Source: Loxodes magnus
Lineage: Eukaryota > Ciliophora > Karyorelictea > Loxodida > Loxodidae
Assembly: GCA_946699065.1 (NCBI GenBank)
Contig: CAMPDV010000063.1
Coordinates: forward strand, 912,501 to 976,500
Reading direction: 5' to 3'
Length of the DNA: 64,000 nucleotides
Part shown: piece after piece, positions 57,529 to 64,000 of the stretch
Position numbering within the stretch: the stretch's first letter is position 1
Layout: every line of letters starts with the position of its first letter
The notes under the pieces: model-generated
Told to the model about the DNA's origin: nothing
What the model saw: the letters and a program-made list of their open reading frames with translations, nothing else
Database searches by the model: none
Made by a program: the position numbers and the translations under genes

Positions 57529-58396
57529 ATGCAATCTGAGATTATAAGCAACCTAAGCTAAACTTAACTCAAAGTCCTAGCTTTATTAAAAGATAATTTA
57601 GGTCCAGTTTGTGATCAGTTTGATGATTGAACTTTGGTTAAATTTCTCATAGCTCGATAGTGAAATTTGTAAAAAGCATTAGAAATGTTTGGTCAATATG
57701 TAAACTGAAGATTCGAGTATGATGTAGATTCGATATTTAAATACGAATTTATAGAGATTGACAGTCTTAAATAAATATATCCACATGGATATCATAAGAC
57801 TGATAAGCTTGGAAGACCAATTCTTATCTAAGTTGTTGGATAGATAGATGTGACTTAGATATTTAATATAACTACATAAGAGAGATTGATGAGGTATTTC
57901 GTAAGAGAATACGAAAGATGCATAGTTTAAAAATTCCCTGCTTGTAGTTAATTCTTTGGGAAATTTATCTCCTAACATTTTGTTATTATAGATCTCAATG
58001 GTATGTCATTCATGTCTATTAAGCAAATAAATGATTTTCTGAACTTAACTTCGAATATAACTTAAAGATACTATCCTGAGATGCTAGCATAAATGTATAT
58101 AGTAAATGCTCCTTTCTATTTTAAAGGACTATGGTCTATTTATAAGCTTTGGCTTGATGAAAAGACTAAATCCAAAATACATATATTAGGTGGCTATTAC
58201 TAAGACCAACTACTTTAAGAAGTAACATTTTAAAGCTTTTTACATATAGATTTCATAAGAAAACTTACCCATTTTTTTAGGAGGAAGTTGTTCATGCCCA
58301 GAAGGTTGTTTATCAACAAGTATAGGACCATGAAATTAGAAAGGGTTAAAGACTAATTATTTTGGAGATTTAGAGTAGCAGTAGTAGAGCTAGTGA
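57529..58396 (+). CDS. Sec14-like CRAL-TRIO lipid-transfer protein
   Basis: Exons 57529-58221 and 58250-58396 give 279 residues. The intron is 28 nt (GTAACATTTTAAAG...ACATATAG). The N-terminal CRAL-TRIO-N helices (WTLVKFLIARQWNLQKALEMF) precede the lipid-binding domain: YPHGYHKTDKLGRPILIQ, FVIIDLNGMSFM, RYYPEMLAQMYIVNAPFYF and LPIFLGGSCSCPEGC. Splicing is needed to reach the ENLP-x-FLGG segment in frame. Sec14 proteins exchange phosphatidylinositol and other lipids and feed phosphoinositide signalling. TGA 58331 must be Trp, since IGPW is the family end motif. Translation then stops at two TGA in tandem (58394 and 58397). A short Q-rich tail follows the domain. Confidence 0.92.
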
Positions 58397-58626
58397 TGAA
58401 ACTTAATCTAAAATATCATTTGTTTGTTAAATATATTAGCATGATATAGGTATGACTTAGATACCATCCTTTCCTTTATTTCATACTATTTTACCGTAAA
58501 GTATTAAAGTCGTTTGAATATTGTAAACTGATATAGTAGCTATTGTTAAATTGCCTTTCTAACTTTTTATAACTAAACCTTCTTTAATTTTTTCTATTTT
58601 ATAGACAAAAAAATCAATTCATAAAA

Positions 58627-59952
58627 ATGAACTTCTATCTTACCAAACAGCTTAGCATGATGAGGTTTTTCTCACAAGTAAAATAATTTATGCAAGTTCA
58701 AAATGACTAGATTGCGTACCCCAAACTGATTTAGTTATTGTCGTAGATTAGAAGATCTACTAGACAGGAATTGACAGATAAGAAGTAATTAGGAACGAAT
58801 ATAATTACCCAGCTTACATAGTACCATACCATTCAATAGATGACTAGCAAGGAGTTTATCATCTTGATTAATGTGCTAAGTTGAATTAGGGTAGAAAAGG
58901 AAGAACTTACAACTTTACTTCCAGGTTTGAAGATCAAGATACTTGAAGTGTATGACTCGCTAGATGCATAAAGTTTGCTAAGAGTGCTATTAGAAATGAG
59001 CGAAAGCAGATTTATAGAAAAGGAGATAGTAAAAGATATCTTCGATAAAAAGTTCGATTTTATTATAAGTTAGAGCACTATAAAGGAGATTAAAGTGCTG
59101 TCTCACCTAATGAGTTCGTTATAGATACAGGATCAAAAGATGATTAGCCAGCTCGTTGAAAAAGCTGAATAGTAAATTGATCAGATTAACGCTGAAAATA
59201 TTTGAAAATTCTGCTTTAACTTCAGTCAAATTCCACATATCCCTCCTACATTTTATGAATCTCTCAAAAATAAGATTTATTAGTTACGTGACTAGTTAAA
59301 AATAAAAGATTGAGCAAGAATTTTGAACTCATTAGTTAAAAGCTGTAACATAACTTCATTGATAAGCCAATGTGAAAAAGAAATAATTGAAAGAATTAAT
59401 AGCAAGAAAGCAACTCCTATCGACATCTCTGAAATTTTGAATGCTTATATGTTGTCTGAATACTATAATACTGAGATATTTAAGATCGTATAGAAAATAG
59501 TCATTAAAGATCCTTGTGTATATATTGGAAAAGAAGTCAGCATTGCCATGATTTTGCATGCAATTGTAAAATCAAATCAAGATTCAAGAGAATTATTTAG
59601 CTGCCTTGAAAAATTGGTTTAGGAGCCTAAATTTTATCCAAAGACTCATCCTAGTTTATCTATATTCTTACTGAGTTTGATTAGAAATAAGCACTCAAAA
59701 ATCTTACAAGACAGCGCTAAGGCTAAAATATTGGAAGTTAAGAGTGAAATAAAGTAACTGCATGTAGAGAAGATAATTGACGGCATGATCTAGCTAGAGA
59801 TTCTTGATGACTAGTTCTGAGAATAATTTAAAGATAAATTCTACGAACTCGAAAACTAGCAAAGACTCTTTTTGTATAGAAAACATATTAATTTCTTTAA
59901 GGAGAAAGGAATTGATATTGTATAGGAGGAAGAAAAGGTAAAATAGTCTTGA
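58627..59952 (+). CDS. Helical-repeat protein with presequence-like N-terminus
   Basis: A single exon of 442 codons, ATG 58627, TGA 59950-59952. The start MNFYLTKQLSMMRFFSQVKQF is basic and amphipathic, like a mitochondrial targeting sequence. The rest is almost all predicted helix with leucine-rich pairs (LDAQSLLRVLLEMSESRF, IDISEILNAYMLSEYYN, ELFSCLEKLVQEPKF), resembling the alpha-solenoid of FASTK/RAP or PPR-like organelle RNA factors. I cannot see a C-terminal RAP motif, so this is only a structural likeness. The base composition is more balanced than the flanks, which supports coding. It starts about 230 bp after the Sec14 gene. Confidence 0.65.
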
Positions 59953-60020
59953 AACAATTTACTTTTAAATTATAATTAATAAATAAAATCATTTTCAATA
60001 ACAGGCTAGTTAATTATGCC

Positions 60021-61446
60021 TCAACTTTTGAAAATTATTATCTACTCTTCACCTAGAAACGCGTTTTGAAGCTTCAAATCTGATTACAGCGAGAAATTTC
60101 CAGGTCAGTAATTCGAAGCTTCTATTTCACTTGGAAGTAGATCAGTTCTTTTAAACGCTTCGGCCACTAGTTCACTACAAAAATATCCTTGTTTAGTTTT
60201 AACTTTTTACTACTAAAACTTTGAGGTCAATTTCCTTCAAATTTTGGAGGTATCGAAATGATAATTTTTTCCAAGTACTTCAAAAATAAACGACTCAATT
60301 GCTTTTAAAAAATGAGTTGATCTTTTCATATGTAAATGTCTATATGCTAGTACATTGTACAGTTAGTATCAGTCGTTCTATTTGAATTTATTTCATGCCA
60401 ACATGCTCACTCCCTATATATGCTTAAAAATATCTTACATTTACTTCTGTTGCCTCTAAGAAACTTACAGCTCCACTTTTATATTTCAGAATCAACCCCA
60501 CATGGTCATAAAGGCTTCTAGTAAAGGATCTTTGTATTTTAGCTGTCACATTTTTCCCTTAGAAGAGTAAAATATCTCCTGTTTCCGCTTAGCATAGAAA
60601 TTGAGCTTCAGAAATATAATTTTTTTTCCAAAACTTAGGATCTTCTAGTTATAAGCATGTTAGACTCTAATTACCTCCACTGCTAGAATTTATATGTATC
60701 TAGATACACTTTGTTCACTCAATGAAGCTTGTATGACTAGGAGCCTCAATTAAGAAGGAAGCCTTAAAATTAAGATTTATTAGCTCTATTTATTTTGTGT
60801 TTTGCAATTCTTAAGTTTTGACTATAAAAGTTACTAAGTCAAAATTAAAAACTCCTTTAGGAATTTTATCCGTACGGTTAGCATAGAAGCAGAGTTTCTT
60901 ATCCTTTAGCACAAAGTACCTAGTCTTCTATTTATTTTTATTCTTTTGTGATTAAATTTTTAATCATCCTTCGATTTATGGTAATTGAAATTCATTGTCA
61001 TAAAGGTTTTGGACTATGTGACTATTTTCTTATTATTTTACTTGAAGTTTCTAAGAAATCTGATAATCAGACTAATCTATAGGAAAGCAGACTAGTGACT
61101 AAGATTATTTAAAATGCTTCTACATTTTATTTTCAAGTTGAAACTCCATTGGATTAGCATTCTGACTCTAGATTTTTGGATTTCTTTACATCTTATCCTT
61201 GTTAATCTTTCCACGAGGCTCTTTAATCAGTGACTCTTTGATCCTATTAGGCTTATTAGCATCTTCCTATATGTTTCACTAAGTTTTGGCTGGATTGTTG
61301 ATACTGCTCTAACTAAACTCTTCATTCAAATTAGGATCAAGATGAATATTCTTAGTGGCAGAAAGGTTTTTGGTATAAGGTGAAAGCTTTTAGACAAAAA
61401 CATCATCAAAATCGATTTAAAGTAGCTAGCTTTAGACTTTTTGCAT
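60021..61446 (-). CDS. PH domain plus permuted papain-fold (YiiX-like) protein
   Basis: A 25-nt intron (60414-60438, GTAAGATATTTTTAAG...ATATATAG on the minus strand) makes exactly 467 codons. Residues 1-150 are hydrophilic linker. A PH domain spans about 155-265: IEGWLKIQSQKNKNKQKTRY, FVLKDKKLCFYANR, closing helix SFIEWTKCIQIHI. A permuted NlpC/P60-type papain fold follows from about 287: TGDILLFQGKN, the His motif YDHVGLILKYKSG at about 313, FLEATEVNGVSML, then YFCSELVAEAFKRTDLLP with the catalytic Cys at about 408. His before Cys is the order expected for YiiX/YebB-like enzymes, which act on lipids or amide bonds. PH targeting suggests action at a phosphoinositide membrane. The stop is TGA 60021-60023. 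Confidence 0.85.
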
Positions 61447-61504
61447 TATTATTATAAAATTTTGGTTAAAAAATTTTTAAAAAAAGTTTAGCTTGAAGGA
61501 AGGA

Positions 61505-61882
61505 TCACTACTATGGAGGGAGTAGGTTTTCAAATTTGGCAGTCTCTTCATACTTGGTGAAAAGACCTTCAAAATCTTTACTTCTCGTCAAAGTCACTAT
61601 CAACTTAGCTTTCTTGGCTATTCTATTGTCTTGTGTCTTCAAATCAATGGTCAGTGTCTCAATCTTTTGAATTTGAACATAGCCAAAACGTTATAAAGCT
61701 TCAGCTATCTAAATCACATTTGTCATAGCATCACCAAGTCCGTGGAGTTAGAGAGTTTCTTACTCACGCAGGCGGTTCTTAATTTAGTAGATATATTACT
61801 TATTACTACGTCTTACTGAAATATAGAATGTCTTGGGATCAATTGGAACCGCTGTCTGTCCTTTAGTCTAACTTTCTGCCAT
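61505..61882 (-). CDS. Alba-domain nucleic-acid-binding protein
   Basis: 125 residues, ATG 61880-61882, TGA 61505-61507. Residues about 17-115 follow the Alba fold: FYISVRRSNKQYIYQIKNRL, then LHGLGDAMTNVIQIAEALQR (the G-x-G/A-I-x-K-A-V-like helix) and IQKIETLTIDL. Alba proteins bind RNA or DNA; eukaryotic members include Rpp25/Rpp20 of RNase P/MRP and ciliate/protist translational regulators. This single-domain size fits either. It is 59 bp upstream of, and co-directional with, the PH-papain gene. No intron. Confidence 0.85.
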
Positions 61883-62224
61883 GTTTTGACTTTTATTTAA
61901 TAATTGATTATTTAAGTTAACAATAGAATTAATTAGTATGAAGTCTAAGGTCTAAATTAATTTAACTGAAATATTATCATCTCATTATACTCAACTACAT
62001 CACTATGCTACTTCAAGCTTCTCTATATATAAATAGAATTGACTGACTATACTAATACTTGGTCATTATCACTGACTTAATACCTTCAGTTTATGTATTT
62101 ATTATCACTTATGTTCATTTCAATTTTTATGTTGCCACTATAGCTTTAATATAAATCACAATTATGAGCTCATTTTATTCCGTTAATTTTAGCTAATTTA
62201 CTCTTTAATTAAGCTTAAAGAAAT
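61883..62224. other. Divergent intergenic stretch
   Basis: Spacer between the Alba gene (minus) and the gene at 62225 (plus). AT-rich; no feature recognised. Confidence 0.5.
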
Positions 62225-62605
62225 ATGTCAAGTCCTATCTATCAAGTCAGTAGTAAAAATGATAAAAAGGCTATTTATTTAAATCAGTCTGATGACTAAG
62301 AATGGAAAATAGCTATAGCATATGAAAACCCTCAGCATTATAGTTATATTAAGGCTAGGAAGCTAAGATTGAAAGTAGTAAGTAAGTGATGTATAGTATA
62401 ACCATCTACTCTGTCAGTTAATCTAAAGAATTCTTTATTTTAAGACTCTTTATAGATGATAACTGGAAAGTCTATTAATATAGCAAGCATAAAATCCTTT
62501 ATCTATTCAATTGAGGAAGTTAATTTTAATATTGACATGTTATTTGCATTATTATATCAGATGATATTTAGCTCATTTAAACCCTATTTGATCATACTCC
62601 AATGA
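62225..62605 (+). CDS. Unknown 126-aa protein
   Basis: ATG 62225 (MSSPIYQVSSKNDKKAIYLN) to TGA 62603-62605. The first 57 residues look well conserved in style (SDDQEWKIAIAYENPQHYSY). A TGA at residue 58 (VSK-TGA) could be the real stop, or Trp with the frame going on as CIVQPSTLSVNLKNSL and a hydrophobic end. No domain recognised. Confidence 0.45.
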
Positions 62606-62820
62606 ATAATGTTAACAATTGTTTAAAATTTTCCTCGTTTCTTAGCTTTTAAGGAGTATTCTAGTCTAACTTAACTATGCCTTTCAAAAATTTGGATAGT
62701 TAAGGTAACTATACCTTATATCTTTTCCCTTATATAGCTTCACTACTTTTCAAAATATTCCTTTACTTATAATCTTTCATGCCTTGAATAATACTCCTAA
62801 GGATTAAGCTTTTAATCACC

Positions 62821-63105
62821 ATGGATCTTTATAAGCAACAAGAGAATAATTAAGAGCTATAATAGTTCTATAATAGGAAACGTAAAATAGAGAAATGAAT
62901 ACTAAGACTAGTCCTTTAAGTTGCTCAAAAGGAATACTCTAAGTTTTATTAAGGAGCTTTAGTTAGTAATATTCAAAATATTATAGGAGGTTCTATATAA
63001 TGGTTCATAATTGCTAGTTTAAATTACTTAAAGGGGAATTACTTTAGAATGTAGAGATCTGTTATAAACGTAGTGGATATTTAAAAATTTATAATATTGA
63101 AATGA
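62821..63105 (+). CDS. Unknown 94-aa protein
   Basis: ATG 62821 (MDLYKQQENNQELQQFYNRK) to TGA 63103-63105. A basic Q-rich start is followed by VLQVAQKEYSKFYQGALVSN and a hydrophobic patch (IIGGSIQWFIIASLNYL) that might span a membrane. One TGA is read as Trp (EKWILRL). Composition is protein-like up to ILK and then becomes spacer-like, which sets the stop. Not recognised. Confidence 0.4.
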
Positions 63106-63704
63106 AAACTTCAACTATAAGCTGAATATAGTTCGCTAGTATAACGTTAAATGCTTATGAATATATGGTTTTATCAATACTTAATAGTCTGATATTTTTA
63201 ATGACTAAATCTAGTTCAAAATGCTAAAAGCATCAAGTAAGCAGACATTCTAGCCCCATTTTCTCAGACATTTATTATTGAATTTTTTTTCTTAAAAATA
63301 GTTAAATTCTAACAGATACTAATTGTTAGCTACGAGCATCTAGATTCAAAATATTTACACTGCTCTATTCAAGATTTTATTTATCTAGCATGAATTTTAC
63401 AGTAACGTAACAGTTATTTCATCAGAGTAGTCATTTATCATATAGCCAATATAAGAACAGCAATGTTGCTAAGTATTTAGTTAGTTAATTTAATTAATAC
63501 ATAGAACTGCATCTCCACGCTTCTAATACTCACCTAACTCTTTTTACTTTCACTGTCTTAAGAATGATAAATCCCCTTAGCATATCATTATTCTATTTAA
63601 GCATCCATAGCATGAAAAGTATAGTTTGATTACGTTCTGTACGTGTAAGAATTTTCCTTAGATGATTTATGAGTATTTAAAAAATAAAGGATTAAGTTAA
63701 TAAA
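63106..63704. other. Intergenic, no feature recognised
   Basis: AT-rich spacer before the PH gene. The upstream frame stays open only by reading several TGA as Trp and has no protein-like stretch. Confidence 0.45.
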
Positions 63705-64000
63705 ATGTAAAGAGAAGGAATCTTACACTAATACCAAAATATATTTAAAGGGTATAAATAGAAATACATCGTTCTCCACAATGATATGCTCTTCATTAGT
63801 AGCTCATAGGGAGAAAGGCCTGAGAAATAAATACACTTATTAACCTGCTAAATTAGAGAACATATCTCAAACCCTGAGTTGCTTTCTATTGTAATTGGTA
63901 GCGAGGAGTTAAAATTTAAGTCTAATACAGCTTAGGAAATGCAGGAGTGGAAGAAGACTTTGGTGGCAGCTATAAAGTAGTTGCAAATAGCTAAGAAGAT
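63705..64000 (+). CDS. OSBP-type PH-domain protein, 5' part
   Basis: ATG 63705 starts directly in a PH domain: MQREGILHQYQNIFKGYKQK, YIVLHNDMLFISSSQGERPE, then SNPELLSIVIGSEELKF and the closing helix MQEWKKTLVAAIKQL. The G-x-L-x-K-(Y/W)-x-N-x-x-K-G-(Y/W) opening is the pattern of PH domains in oxysterol-binding-protein-related proteins, which move sterols or PI4P at membrane contacts. The gene runs off the right edge after about 98 codons, so the lipid-binding domain is not seen. Confidence 0.7.

Noticed and set aside
57127-57978. 80- and 99-codon minus-strand ORFs
   Set aside because: They are antisense to the 251-aa gene and the Sec14 gene, whose homology or splice logic is much stronger.
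1-64000. tRNA, rRNA, CRISPR arrays, telomere repeats, integrated viruses
   Set aside because: I looked for T-arm-like motifs, regular spaced repeats, C4A4/C3TA-type tracts and capsid or integrase genes by eye and found none that I could support.

Overview
The window reads as germline or somatic DNA of a ciliate that uses a karyorelict-type nuclear code (NCBI table 27; Loxodes-like). TAA and TAG stand inside conserved genes where glutamine is expected (for example WDVGGQ-D-K in ARF GTPases). TGA stands for tryptophan inside genes (GNSW in a sortilin Asp box, IGPW in a Sec14 protein) and is also the only stop I see at the ends of recognised genes. A standard-code reading breaks every gene into pieces, so all calls here use this code. 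Because no codon is an absolute stop, calls rest on homology, composition and splice logic rather than on open frames. The DNA is AT-rich and genes are closely packed. Introns are tiny: four of exactly 28 nt, one of 25 nt and one of 16 nt are needed to restore frame. One small gene instead carries three 76-82 nt introns with GTAAGTG and TACTAAC-like signals.

Layout. Positions 1-3183 hold ribosomal protein eS7 (start only), a Q/N-rich protein, a twin-CX9C mitochondrial protein and a two-helix membrane protein. Positions 3356-9054 hold an intact RCC1-repeat gene, a coiled-coil gene that looks inserted, an intact cation/Ca2+ exchanger and two unknown genes. From 9018 to 52163 the window is one large rearranged duplication. 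An F-box gene (about 2.4 kb repeat, called T) occurs three times. A block called X (ankyrin-like ORF, broken exchanger, RCC1 gene) occurs at 11428-15468 and inverted at 32998-37043. A block called Y (15474-29209) occurs inverted at 39317-52163. Y carries a small intron-rich gene, two protein-L-isoaspartate methyltransferase (PCMT) genes, five ARF-like GTPase genes at different stages of decay, a sortilin/VPS10 receptor and a tail-anchored protein. The two Y arms are nearly identical in the stretches I compared. The main exception is a 904-bp retroelement-like insertion that splits one PCMT copy in the left arm only.

Positions 52164-64000 are single copy: a protein with two GTGRD-Y motifs, a basic protein, an unknown two-exon protein, a Sec14/CRAL-TRIO protein, a helical protein with a presequence-like start, a PH plus permuted-papain protein, an Alba protein, two unknown genes and the start of an OSBP-type PH protein.

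Functionally the set leans to membrane traffic and lipid signalling (ARF-like GTPases, sortilin, a tail-anchored SNARE-like protein, Sec14, PH proteins). No operons are expected; neighbours mostly reflect duplication history. The most striking content is the nested direct and inverted duplication, a 903-bp conversion-like tract shared by three exchanger copies, and the intron-size classes.
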